Origin: JAVVRI01 sp036654795
GTDB lineage: Bacteria; Bacteroidota; Bacteroidia; Bacteroidales; Tannerellaceae
Assembly (NCBI GenBank): GCA_036654795.1
Contig: JAVVRI010000105.1
Span: forward strand, 1-11,005
Direction of reading: 5' to 3'
DNA length: 11,005 nt
Each line of letters opens with the position of its first letter. Position 1 is the first letter of the stretch. Positions 1-7,773 of the stretch are shown here, in pieces. Under the pieces are notes generated by a model. The model ran no database searches. It saw only the letters and a program-made list of their open reading frames with translations, and was not told the DNA's origin. The translations under genes and the position numbers were made by a program.

Positions 1-1608
1 GCCGGCGTACGCGCCATGGCGCCAGCAGATCACCCTCGCCAGTTCAAGACAAATGCCGACTTCCGGGCTGACTGGAAGATGGAATGGTATCGCAGGGAGC
101 TGCGCCAAACGGGTGGAAAGCTGTGGTTTGGCGTCATCGGATGTGGCGCGTTAGTGAGGAACGTACGGGTGGAAGGACTCGTTGTGGCTACCCCTCAGGG
201 AAGAGGCGTGATCCTCTCCGACCTTGTGATTGATAGTTCGGGCAGTGCGGACATCGCCATTGCCGCAGGCGCTGCCTACGAGTACACAGGGCGTAAAACA
301 CTTGCCATACAAGGCGCCGGACTCTCCCGCTTCGACTTAAACGACTACTACAACAACACGGACTGGTCTTTGGTGGACGACACAGACATTCTGGACGTTA
401 GCCGCCTCTACGTGCAGGCCAAAGAGAAATATGCCGACCACTACGACCTCGGCAAGCTGCCTCAAACGCGCGAAAGAAGGCGCGTCAAAGGTGAATATAC
501 CATTTCAGTGTACGACGTGATCAACCATCGCCGTTACGCGGACACCATTTCCTACCACATGAGCTCCTTCGACACACACGGCATGACGGTAGATCCCTTC
601 TTCACCCTTAACCCACCGGGTAAGCGGCATGTCATCTATGATGCCGACGTACCCCTGCGCGCCCTGCTTCCCGCGGGGCTAGAGGGCATCATCGTGACCG
701 GCCTCGGCGCCAGCGCACATCGTGACGCAATGCCCGTGATCCGCATGCAACCCTGTTTGCAAAACCAAGGGTATGCCGTCGGCTATTTGGCCGCCACCGC
801 CACACGCGAAGGCCTCTCTGTCCGAAAGGTAAATCTTAGGAAGATACAGAAACACTTGGTGGAAAAGGGCGTTCTGCCTCCGCGCGTACTAGCGGACAAG
901 GAGGCAAAGGAATTTTCGAATAAAGACTTCGAACGCGCCTCGACAACCGTGGCAGAGGGCTACGCAGGGCTCGAAGTGCTCCTCTCCGACCCTGTCCGCT
1001 GTACCCTCTGGATGCGCAAGAAAATGGGTTCCCCCGCTACGATGGAGCAGAAGCTGGTCTATGCCTCCATCCTCTGTATGCTGGGGGACAAGGAGTATGC
1101 CCCAATTCTAACAGATAAGATCCGTAGTTTTGCAGATTGGGACACAGGCTGGCACTATACTGCCTCCGCGCAGTTCGGTGAGTGCATGAGCCGACTGGAT
1201 AGCCTTATCATCGCCCTCGGCAACACACGAGATGCATCCGCCTTACCGGCGATTTTGGAAAAAGCGGAACTACTTAGTCCCGAAGACCCCTTTTCTCACT
1301 TCCGTGCGGTCACAATGGCCTGTATGGCGATTGGCAGCCGTGAGGCGATACCCGTACTCCATCTGCTGCTTGTACGCGCCGGTATGCGCCACCATGACCT
1401 GCCAAACTATGCCGCTTGCCGGCGCGAGGTCGTCCCTTACATCCACGATGTAAGCTATCGAAACCGTATTTACAAGGAGCTCCATTTGGCTCAAGCCCTC
1501 TACCTCTGTGGCGACTGCGACGGGGCTGGCGAAGAGGTGCTTCGCCGTTATGCCAGCGGACTAGAGGGACACTATGCCCGCTTTGCCCACGAAACCTTGA
1601 AAGGCTGA
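1..1608 (+). CDS. FAD-dependent oxidoreductase with HEAT-like C-terminal region, 5'-truncated
   Basis: This is the C-terminal 535 residues of a larger flavoprotein. The frame is open to base 1, so the Met codon at base 16 is probably internal and the N-terminal dinucleotide-binding motif lies outside the window. Two FAD_oxidored-type (PF12831-like) signatures are visible: an acidic-glycine stretch DSSGSADIA (about bases 226-252) and a distal GLGASAHRDAMPVIRMQ segment (about bases 697-750), which resembles the C-terminal FAD-contacting strand of this family. Beyond about base 1000 the protein becomes alanine- and leucine-rich with repeated helix pairs (such as MEQKLVYASILCMLGDKEYA), resembling HEAT or Armadillo-type repeats. 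Such FAD-plus-helical-repeat proteins are frequent in Bacteroidota, often near carbohydrate genes, and their substrates are mostly unknown. The stop codon (TGA) sits 22 bp before a strong terminator. I am confident of the family and cannot name a substrate. Confidence 0.85.
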   Translation, partial: AGVRAMAPADHPRQFKTNADFRADWKMEWYRRELRQTGGKLWFGVIGCGALVRNVRVEGLVVATPQGRGVILSDLVIDSSGSADIAIAAGAAYEYTGRKTLAIQGAGLSRFDLNDYYNNTDWSLVDDTDILDVSRLYVQAKEKYADHYDLGKLPQTRERRRVKGEYTISVYDVINHRRYADTISYHMSSFDTHGMTVDPFFTLNPPGKRHVIYDADVPLRALLPAGLEGIIVTGLGASAHRDAMPVIRMQPCLQNQGYAVGYLAATATREGLSVRKVNLRKIQKHLVEKGVLPPRVLADKEAKEFSNKDFERASTTVAEGYAGLEVLLSDPVRCTLWMRKKMGSPATMEQKLVYASILCMLGDKEYAPILTDKIRSFADWDTGWHYTASAQFGECMSRLDSLIIALGNTRDASALPAILEKAELLSPEDPFSHFRAVTMACMAIGSREAIPVLHLLLVRAGMRHHDLPNYAACRREVVPYIHDVSYRNRIYKELHLAQALYLCGDCDGAGEEVLRRYASGLEGHYARFAHETLKG

Positions 1609-1630
1609 CGCCGCAGCGTCAAAGCTACAT

Positions 1631-1682
1631 AAAAAAGCCGGTCTGCATCACCCGTTGAAAGGAGATGCAGACCGGCTTTTTT
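1631..1682. terminator. Bidirectional intrinsic terminator between convergent genes
   Basis: A perfect 19-bp inverted repeat (1631-1649 and 1664-1682) surrounds a 14-nt loop. The arms begin with an A6 run and end with a T6 run, so both strands show a GC-rich stem (core GCCGGTCTGCATC) followed by a U tract. It sits 22 bp after the flavoprotein stop and 22 bp beyond the maeB stop, exactly where convergent transcripts need to end. Confidence 0.92.
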
Positions 1683-1704
1683 ATTATCTGTAAGGAGTGG
1701 GCGG

Positions 1705-3990
1705 TTACGCCTCGCGGTCAATCTGTTCTTGAACAATAGCGTCCACAACTGCAACAGTTGTCAGGTTAAGTATGTCGCGCGTGGAGCTTTCCACGTCCGT
1801 AAAGTGGATCGGCTTGTTCAGCCCCATCTGTATCGGTCCGATGGTCTCACTAATACCCAGTGCATCGAGCAACTTGTAGGCGCTGTTGGCCGAGCTCAGA
1901 TTGGGGAAGATAAGCGTATTGACGTCCTTTTCTTTCAGCATATTGAAAGGGTACATTTCGTCGCGCAGCTTCTTGTCGAGGGCAAAGTTCACCTGCATCT
2001 CACCATCTACCGTCAGCTCGGGATGATGTTCGTGTAGGTAGTCGATGGCGTCGTGCACCTTCAGCGGGCTTCCCTGCTTATCTGAACCGAAGTTGGAGTA
2101 AGACAGCATGGCCATCACCGGCTCAGCGGCGAAGAACTTCACGGCGTCGTGCGTCAGGCGTGCAATATCAATCAGCACCTCTGTCGAGGGATGGCGGTTG
2201 ATTAGTGTGTCGGCCATAAAGAAGGTACCCTTCTTGCAGGTCAGAATATTCATTGCACCAAAGTGCTTATAGGTAGGACGTACACCGATAATCTGTTCGG
2301 CCAGCTTGGTCACCTCGCTGTAGCGACTATAGACGCCGGTCATAAAAGCGTCAGCGTCTCCGGTAGCGACCATCATCATACCAAAGGCATTCCTATCCAC
2401 CATCTTTTCACAAGCCTCGGCGAAGGTAACGCCCTCGCGTGCCTTCTTGTCAGAGAGGATGCGAGCGTAGCGATGGCGGCGTTCCGTCTCGCGGTCGTGG
2501 CGAAGGTTAACGATCTGGATACCCTCAAGGCTAATGTTCTCCTCAGCAGCAATCTTGGCCAGACGCTCTTCGTTACCAAGGAGGATCGGGATGCAGATGC
2601 CTTCTGCTTTGGCTTGAGAGGCGGCTTTAAGCATATTGACGTGGTTGGCTTCGGCAAAGACGACGCGCTTCGGATTGGCCTTGGCCATGTCGGTGAAGGA
2701 GCGGAGCATCTTGTTGTCGTAGCCCATCATCTCGCGCAGGTGCTTGGCGTAGCCATCCCAATCGGTAATCTCTTTGCGGGATACGCCCGAGGCGATGGCA
2801 GCCTTAGCCACAGCGATAGACACGTGCGTCAGCAACCTTGGATCGAGCGGTTTTGGTAAAATATAGTTTCTGCCGAAAGAGGTGCGTTTCAGCTTGTAGG
2901 CGGCGTTCACCACATCAGGCACAGGCTCCTTAGCCAGGTTGGCGATGGCATGGACGGCGGCCAGTTTCATCTCCTCGTTGATCGACTTGGCGTGCACGTC
3001 CAATGCGCCGCGGAAGATGTATGGAAAGCCCAGCACGTTATTGATCTGGTTCGGATAATCGGAGCGTCCGGTGGCAAAGATAATATCATCTCTCGATGCC
3101 ATAGCGTCTGCATAAGAGATCTCCGGGTTGGGATTGGCTAGGGCGAATACAATCGGATTGTCGTTCATTGTACGTACCATCTCCTTTGTCAGCACGTTTG
3201 CCACAGAAAGACCGAGAAAAACATCACTACCTACGCAGGCCTCTTGCAGGGTCGTAATATTCCGATCTGTAGCAAATAGTTTCTTCGATTCATTCAGATC
3301 TTTTCGGTAAGTAGAGATAACACCCTTACTATCGCACATAGTAATATTCTCTTTCCGTACGCCAAGCATCATGTATAGTTTGGTACATGAGATGGAGGCA
3401 GCGCCGGCACCGTTGACAGTGATCTTTACCTCTTCAATCTTCTTGCCTGTCAGCTCGAGGGCATTCAGCAAGCCGGCACCGGTGATAATGGCGGTACCAT
3501 GCTGGTCATCGTGCATAACAGGAATGTCCAGTTCGGCTTTAAGACGTGTTTCTATTTCGAAACACTCGGGCGCCTTGATGTCTTCCAAGTTGATTCCTCC
3601 GAAGGTGGGGGCGATGGCCTTCACTGTCTGTATAAACTTCTCGGGGTTCTTCTCGTCCACTTCGATATCGAACACATCGATACCGGCAAATATTTTAAAT
3701 AGCAGCCCTTTACCCTCCATAACGGGCTTTCCGGCCAACGGACCGATGTCGCCCAGACCCAGCACAGCCGTGCCGTTTGATATAACAGCCACTAAGTTAC
3801 CTTTGGCTGTGTAATCGTATGCGGTATGCGGGTCTTTCTCAATCTCCAAACAGGGCTCGGCCACTCCGGGGGAGTAGGCGAGCGACAAGTCGGTTTGTGT
3901 ACTATAGGGCTTGGTGGGAACGACCTCTATCTTTCCCGGTTTCCCCTCGGAATGATACCGAAGAGCGTCTTCTCTTGTTATCTTTGCCAT
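1705..3990 (-). CDS. maeB: NADP-dependent malic enzyme fused to phosphotransacetylase-like domain (MaeB)
   Basis: The protein (761 residues) decarboxylates malate to pyruvate with reduction of NADP, and its length matches the MaeB family (about 760). Residues 1-160 are the malic N-terminal domain, with GTAVLGLGDIG at 73-83, the likely catalytic Lys at 94 (MEGKG), and metal ligands in NLEDI (E136, D137) and HDDQHGT (D161, D162). Residues 160-420 form the dinucleotide-binding domain with VNGAGAAS near 192-199. From about residue 430 (RVVFAEANHVNMLKAA) to the end it is a phosphotransacetylase-like domain; in E. coli MaeB this region is regulatory (acetyl-CoA sensing) rather than catalytic. The start codon has no Shine-Dalgarno sequence and is preceded by an A-rich leader, usual for Bacteroidota. 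It lies 48 bp downstream of proC on the same strand, so co-transcription is possible. Long open frames on the opposite strand are compositional shadows. Confidence 0.96.
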   Translation of the reverse strand: MAKITREDALRYHSEGKPGKIEVVPTKPYSTQTDLSLAYSPGVAEPCLEIEKDPHTAYDYTAKGNLVAVISNGTAVLGLGDIGPLAGKPVMEGKGLLFKIFAGIDVFDIEVDEKNPEKFIQTVKAIAPTFGGINLEDIKAPECFEIETRLKAELDIPVMHDDQHGTAIITGAGLLNALELTGKKIEEVKITVNGAGAASISCTKLYMMLGVRKENITMCDSKGVISTYRKDLNESKKLFATDRNITTLQEACVGSDVFLGLSVANVLTKEMVRTMNDNPIVFALANPNPEISYADAMASRDDIIFATGRSDYPNQINNVLGFPYIFRGALDVHAKSINEEMKLAAVHAIANLAKEPVPDVVNAAYKLKRTSFGRNYILPKPLDPRLLTHVSIAVAKAAIASGVSRKEITDWDGYAKHLREMMGYDNKMLRSFTDMAKANPKRVVFAEANHVNMLKAASQAKAEGICIPILLGNEERLAKIAAEENISLEGIQIVNLRHDRETERRHRYARILSDKKAREGVTFAEACEKMVDRNAFGMMMVATGDADAFMTGVYSRYSEVTKLAEQIIGVRPTYKHFGAMNILTCKKGTFFMADTLINRHPSTEVLIDIARLTHDAVKFFAAEPVMAMLSYSNFGSDKQGSPLKVHDAIDYLHEHHPELTVDGEMQVNFALDKKLRDEMYPFNMLKEKDVNTLIFPNLSSANSAYKLLDALGISETIGPIQMGLNKPIHFTDVESSTRDILNLTTVAVVDAIVQEQIDREA

Positions 3991-4038
3991 AGGTTTTTTG
4001 ATTTTATATGATAATATATACGATTGTTTTACTAACGC

Positions 4039-4842
4039 TTATTTGCTGGCTTTTAGGCCGCGGATGACGGAGGAGGTAAAGCCGGAAAGCTCCATCTCGT
4101 TCAATCCCTTGATGGTAATACCACCCGGAGTGGTCACCTTGTCAATCTCGCTTTCAGGGTTACTCTGGTTACAAAGAAGCAGCTCTACGGCGCCCTTTAC
4201 GGTGTGGAGCACAATTTCTTGCGCCTGCTTGGGGTAGAAACCCAGCTCCACGCCCCCTTCGATGGCAGCGCGTATGTAACGCAGGGCGAAGGCGATGCCG
4301 CTTGATGCCAACGCGGTACCGGCACCCATCAAGCGCTCTTCCACCAACATGGCGTTACCCAATTCGTTGAATAAGCCGGTGATTAGGTCGGTCTGCTCCT
4401 TCGTCGCGTTACGGGCAGCGACAAAGGTCATACTGTTATGCACCTCGATAGCCGTATTCGGCATGATACGGAAAATGGCCGGAGTGGCCAGACAGTCCAT
4501 GTCCGTATTCTTACTCAGGTAGGCGTTCAGCTGATCGAAAGTGATGCCGGCCGCTACTGAGACAATGATCTGTTTATCGAAATCGAGTTTAGTTCTAATC
4601 TCGTTTATCACCTCCTCCACGCGCCATGGCTTCACGGCGATGATGATGATATCCGCACCACGTACGGCCGCGGGATTATTGTGAGTTAACACAAAACCGG
4701 GATTTGCCGCCCGCATCTTGTCGAGCGTCCCGTCCGTCAGGGCGGTGCAGGTTATGTCGGCCGCTGTACAGATGCTACCTTGCGCCAATCCACGGGCAAT
4801 CGCGCCCCCTATATTCCCTGAACCAATGATTGTAATTTTCAT
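4039..4842 (-). CDS. proC: Pyrroline-5-carboxylate reductase (ProC)
   Basis: A cytoplasmic enzyme catalysing the last step of proline synthesis, the NAD(P)H reduction of 1-pyrroline-5-carboxylate. From the start chosen here the protein has 267 residues, normal for the family. It opens with a Rossmann fold (MKITIIGSGNIGGAI, GxGxxG at 7-12), has the AVKPWRVEEV segment at 69-78, and ends with the P5CR signature VTTPGGITIKGLNEM at 236-250. The frame extends 52 codons further upstream, but those residues do not resemble the family and would cover the candidate promoter, so the ATG at 4842 is preferred. The gene is divergent from the peptidase gene (106 bp apart) and precedes maeB by 48 bp. Confidence 0.96.
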   Translation of the reverse strand: MKITIIGSGNIGGAIARGLAQGSICTAADITCTALTDGTLDKMRAANPGFVLTHNNPAAVRGADIIIIAVKPWRVEEVINEIRTKLDFDKQIIVSVAAGITFDQLNAYLSKNTDMDCLATPAIFRIMPNTAIEVHNSMTFVAARNATKEQTDLITGLFNELGNAMLVEERLMGAGTALASSGIAFALRYIRAAIEGGVELGFYPKQAQEIVLHTVKGAVELLLCNQSNPESEIDKVTTPGGITIKGLNEMELSGFTSSVIRGLKASK

Positions 4843-4871
4843 GTGATACTTCTTTTTATAATCTTTCGAGA

Positions 4872-4902
4872 CAAATGTAGGCAAAATAATCGGATGTGTA
4901 AA
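4872..4902 (-). promoter_or_regulatory. Candidate proC promoter (Bacteroidales type)
   Basis: Read on the minus strand, TTTA (4902-4899) is followed after 19 nt by TACATTTG (4879-4872). This fits the Bacteroides primary sigma pattern TTTG-N19-TAnnTTTG, with a perfect -7 box and three of four bases in the -33 box. Transcription would start near 4865, giving a leader of about 20-25 nt before the chosen ATG. It supports that start over the longer open frame. Confidence 0.6.
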
Positions 4903-4912
4903 TTGCTTGTTG

Positions 4913-4920
4913 TATATTTG
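4913..4920 (+). promoter_or_regulatory. Candidate -7 box for the C1 peptidase gene
   Basis: TATATTTG matches the Bacteroidales TAnnTTTG -7 element and lies 28 bp before the peptidase ATG, which would give a short leader. I see no good TTTG-like -33 box at the expected 19-bp distance, so this is weaker than the divergent proC promoter. Confidence 0.42.
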
Positions 4921-4948
4921 CTTCTCAATTGCTAAAAATAGATAATGT

Positions 4949-6199
4949 ATGAAGAATGTTGTTGTAGCCAGCATGATGTTGGCATGTACGCTCACCACTG
5001 TTGGTGCGCAGGAGGCGGGAGAGTATGTATTTACCCCCGTAAAAGAATTGAAAATAACCCCGGTTAAGAACCAAAACCGTACGGGAACCTGCTGGTCGTT
5101 CTCCGGCGTCGGCTTCTTAGAATCCGAACTGCTGCGTCAAGGAAAGGGGGAGTTCGATTTGTCCGAAATGTTTATCGTGAACCATTCCTACAAGGACAAG
5201 GCTGATAAGTTCGTCCGCCTGCATGGTAGCCTGAACTACGCACAGGGAGGTTCGTTCGACGATGTGCTCTACGCCACGAAGCATTACGGCGCTGTGCCCG
5301 AATCCGTAATGAGCGGACTGCAGTATGGCGAGGACATGCACGTACACGGTGAGCTGGAAAGCCTGACTATCTCCTATGTAAACACCTTGTTAAAGAACCC
5401 GAACGGAAAGCTCTCGTCTGCATGGAAACAGGGACTGGACGGCATTGTGGACGCCTATCTAGGCAAATTGCCCGAGACCTTCACCTACAACGGAAAGGAA
5501 TATACCCCACTAAGTTTCGGCAAGGAGCTGGGACTAAATATTGACGATTACATCTCCATTACCTCCTATACACACCAGCCGTTTTACACCGCCTTCCCTA
5601 TCGAAGTGCAGGACAATTGGCGCTGGGCTAACTCCTATAACCTTCCACTAGCCGAGATGATGGACGTGATGAAGAACGCTGTAAACAACGGCTACACCAT
5701 CGCTTGGGCTTCCGACGTGAGTGAAAAGGGATTTACCCGCAACGGCGTGGCCGTCGTTCCGGACATCAAGCAAATGGAAACCTCCGGCTCTGACCAAGAT
5801 AAATGGGTCGGTCTAAGCAAATCTGAGAAGGACAAAGAAATACAGAAACTGCTGGAAAAACCATGCAAGGAGCTAGCCATTACGCAAGAAATGAGACAGA
5901 CTGCCTACGACAATTATCAAACGACGGACGACCACGGCATGCTTATCTATGGCCTAGCCAAGGACCAAACCGGCAAAGAGTTCTTTATGATTAAGAATTC
6001 GTGGGGTACGGACAACAAGTACAAAGGCACATGGTACGTATCCGAAGCCTTTGCCGCCTACAAGACGATGAGCATCGTTGTTCACAAAGACGCCCTGCCT
6101 AAAGCCATCACGCCCAAACTCGGATTAAATAAAAAACAAACGGCCGGTATCACAACTTCCCCTCATCGGCGTAGCTGTAGTACCGGCTGTCTGCTATGA
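4949..6199 (+). CDS. Exported C1-family cysteine peptidase (bleomycin hydrolase/PepC-like) with aberrant C-terminal extension
   Basis: A papain-fold peptidase, probably an aminopeptidase acting on peptides in the periplasm. The N-terminus is a signal peptide with likely cleavage after Ala20 (TVGA|QEAG). A Cys at position 13 raises a lipoprotein possibility, but the lipobox is poor. The catalytic set is complete: Gln42 and Cys48 in QNRTGTCWSFS, His329 in DDHGMLIYG, and Asn350 in IKNSWGT. The body up to about residue 394 (VVHKDALPK to LGLN) looks like the full family length. The last 22 residues (KKQTAG to GCLL) are unlike the family and are read antisense through the 3' end of radC, overlapping it by 50 bp. 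One inserted base before 6124 would give LGIK followed by a stop at 6130-6132, so loss of the stop by a 1-nt deletion or by substitution is likely. The start lacks a Shine-Dalgarno sequence. Confidence 0.92.
   Translation: MKNVVVASMMLACTLTTVGAQEAGEYVFTPVKELKITPVKNQNRTGTCWSFSGVGFLESELLRQGKGEFDLSEMFIVNHSYKDKADKFVRLHGSLNYAQGGSFDDVLYATKHYGAVPESVMSGLQYGEDMHVHGELESLTISYVNTLLKNPNGKLSSAWKQGLDGIVDAYLGKLPETFTYNGKEYTPLSFGKELGLNIDDYISITSYTHQPFYTAFPIEVQDNWRWANSYNLPLAEMMDVMKNAVNNGYTIAWASDVSEKGFTRNGVAVVPDIKQMETSGSDQDKWVGLSKSEKDKEIQKLLEKPCKELAITQEMRQTAYDNYQTTDDHGMLIYGLAKDQTGKEFFMIKNSWGTDNKYKGTWYVSEAFAAYKTMSIVVHKDALPKAITPKLGLNKKQTAGITTSPHRRSCSTGCLL
6126..6187 (-). terminator. Candidate radC terminator overlapping the end of the coding region
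   Basis: On the minus strand the last radC codons form a hairpin. GCCGGTA (6187-6181) pairs perfectly with TACCGGC (6149-6143). Inside it, after a C-A mismatch and a T-G wobble, ACAGCT (6178-6173) pairs with AGTTGT (6157-6152) with one G-U. The loop is 15 nt, and the hairpin is followed by CGTTTG and a T6 run (6136-6131). The radC stop codon lies within the 3' side of the structure. Confidence 0.55.
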
Positions 6200-6845
6200 T
6201 TAAATGGTCATAAAGAATAATATCCATCAATTTGGCCGCGCTTTGAAGGCGTTGAGTCAGAAGGTCGTCCTGCTGACTGGGGCTAAAGTTGCCGGAGGGA
6301 TGATTATGACAAAGAAAAATACCGGTAGCCAACGCCGTGATGGCAGGTTTCAAAATAAGACGCATATCCACTGGCGCATCCCCCACTCCACCTTGACTAA
6401 TCTTCAGCTTTTCAATCACTTTAGCAGAACGATTGATAAGGACAATCCACAACTCCTCGTATGGCAAATCGCTGAGCAGAGGGGATAAAAGAGCAAAAAC
6501 ATCCATGCTACTGCGTATCTGATCGCGCTCGGCCAAAGTCACTTCGCGCCGGCGTCGTCCCAATTCGAGGGCAGCAGCAATCGTTACCGCTTTCGCTTCA
6601 CCAATTCCTTTAAAACTACCGATCAGCTCCTTCACAGTGCGTTTGCCGAGGGCGTTGAGATCATTACCAACACTAAGCAAAATACGTTGAGCAAGCTCCA
6701 CCGCCGTCTCCTCATTATTTCCTGAGCCTATCAAGATAGCCAGCAACTCGGCGTTGCTGAGTGCAAACAACCCCTTCTGCAACATCTTTTCGCGCGGACG
6801 ATCTTCCTCCGCCCAATCTTTGATTGATAAAAATTTCTTCTCCAT
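6150..6845 (-). CDS. radC: RadC/MPN-domain JAMM protein
   Basis: A 231-residue RadC family protein, full length for the family. The N-terminal part has the conserved DRPREKMLQKG and LSNAELLAILIGSG segments (residues 15-42) and a helix-hairpin-helix-like FKGIGEAKA (78-86). The C-terminal MPN/JAB domain carries the metal-binding pattern HxHx7SxxD (H180, H182, S190, D193, in HNHPSGNFSPSQQD). RadC was once tied to DNA repair, but that link is disputed and its biochemical role is unsettled, so the name reflects family only. It ends normally at DEGKL. Its 3' end overlaps the convergent peptidase frame by 50 bp. It lies 100 bp downstream of the ThuA gene with no terminator visible between them, so read-through from the sugar cluster is possible. 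No clear promoter of its own was found. Confidence 0.95.
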   Translation of the reverse strand: MEKKFLSIKDWAEEDRPREKMLQKGLFALSNAELLAILIGSGNNEETAVELAQRILLSVGNDLNALGKRTVKELIGSFKGIGEAKAVTIAAALELGRRRREVTLAERDQIRSSMDVFALLSPLLSDLPYEELWIVLINRSAKVIEKLKISQGGVGDAPVDMRLILKPAITALATGIFLCHNHPSGNFSPSQQDDLLTQRLQSAAKLMDIILYDHLIIADSRYYSYADEGKL

Positions 6846-6945
6846 ATTTATTTAAACAATCAGCATCTCTATTTTACTTTTCTTCCTTATCAGTCTTGAC
6901 CATTCACGGTATGAAAGTTGTTACCAAGGCGTCAGCAGATTTCTT

Positions 6946-7743
6946 TTACTTCTTATATATCGGGTTCAGCCATTTCTCCTCTTTTTCATATAGGCTCAAA
7001 GCTGACCAGCGAATGCCACGTTTCATTATTTCAAAAGCTTCAGGAACATTGAAGTCTGCTGCGACATGTCCAAGGGAGGAATAAAACACTCTTCCTTTGC
7101 CATAAGCTTTTTTCCAAACTACGGGTATAACAGCTCCGTCAATCCAAGAGGAATGATCTTTACTGAACATTGTGGTAGCCAACACTTTCACATTCGGATC
7201 TACATGTACATAGTATTGCTCTGACTTCATGTGAAAGTCTTTTATTCCACGGGTGACAGGGTCTGTCTTATCCGTAATATTTACATCATACGGTATGACT
7301 CCTCCCGGATGGGCTACCCATTGTCCGCCGACCATAAACTGATAGTCTACGTTATCTCTGAACGAGTCGCCCAGTCCTCCATGCCAACCAGCAATGCCAA
7401 CGCCGCGTCTCACGGCTTTCAGTAATCCTTTTTCTTGCTCAGCCTCAATCTTCCCCATAGTCCAAACTTGAATAATGAGGTCTATTTTTCCCATCAAAAC
7501 AGAATCTTTATAGCAGTCCAGATTATCATATACAAAGACTTCCGCTTTTTCTGATTTCAGCCAAGGCACGAATAGGTCACGACATTGAACCGGTTCATGC
7601 CCATCCCATCCTCCAAACACAAACAATACTTTTTTCCCTTCCAACGCACGATTTACCTCTTGCGCATGCCCACTAATCGGAAAAGAAAACAGCCCAATAG
7701 CCGAGAATAAGAGGCTCAACAAAAAACAATTGCCATTTTTCAT
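6946..7743 (-). CDS. Secreted ThuA-domain protein
   Basis: The protein has 265 residues. A Sec signal peptide (hydrophobic core 7-22, likely cleavage after Ala27, GHA|QEV) is followed by a ThuA domain (PF06283-like, glutamine-amidotransferase-like fold). Conserved stretches are FVFGGWDGHE (41-50), GIAGWHGG (116-123), MKSEQYYVHVDP (172-183) and GKGRVFYSSLGH (215-226). ThuA in rhizobia works with the Gfo/Idh/MocA oxidoreductase ThuB in trehalose and related disaccharide use, where the pair yields 3-keto-sugars. Here the gene is the last of a three-gene run, starting 30 bp after the neighbouring oxidoreductase stop, which supports a shared pathway. The signal peptide places it in the periplasm or outside the cell. 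The exact chemistry of the domain is not established from this sequence. Confidence 0.9.
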   Translation of the reverse strand: MKNGNCFLLSLLFSAIGLFSFPISGHAQEVNRALEGKKVLFVFGGWDGHEPVQCRDLFVPWLKSEKAEVFVYDNLDCYKDSVLMGKIDLIIQVWTMGKIEAEQEKGLLKAVRRGVGIAGWHGGLGDSFRDNVDYQFMVGGQWVAHPGGVIPYDVNITDKTDPVTRGIKDFHMKSEQYYVHVDPNVKVLATTMFSKDHSSWIDGAVIPVVWKKAYGKGRVFYSSLGHVAADFNVPEAFEIMKRGIRWSALSLYEKEEKWLNPIYKK

Positions 7744-7773
7744 ATTTCTATATTTTCAAAACGTAACGGACTA

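Noticed and set aside
2263..3814. Long open frames on the plus strand opposite maeB (198 and 147 codons)
   Set aside because: They run antisense to a well-conserved gene, have no family resemblance or promoter, and are explained by the codon bias of maeB.
4843..4998. Upstream extension of proC by 52 codons
   Set aside because: The added residues do not resemble the family, would cover the candidate proC promoter, and would overlap the start of the divergent peptidase gene. The ATG at 4842 begins exactly at the Rossmann strand.
7744..7773. An internal promoter before the ThuA gene
   Set aside because: TACGTTTTG on the minus strand is only near the -7 consensus (one extra T), and no -33 box accompanies it. 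The 30-bp gap fits an operon.
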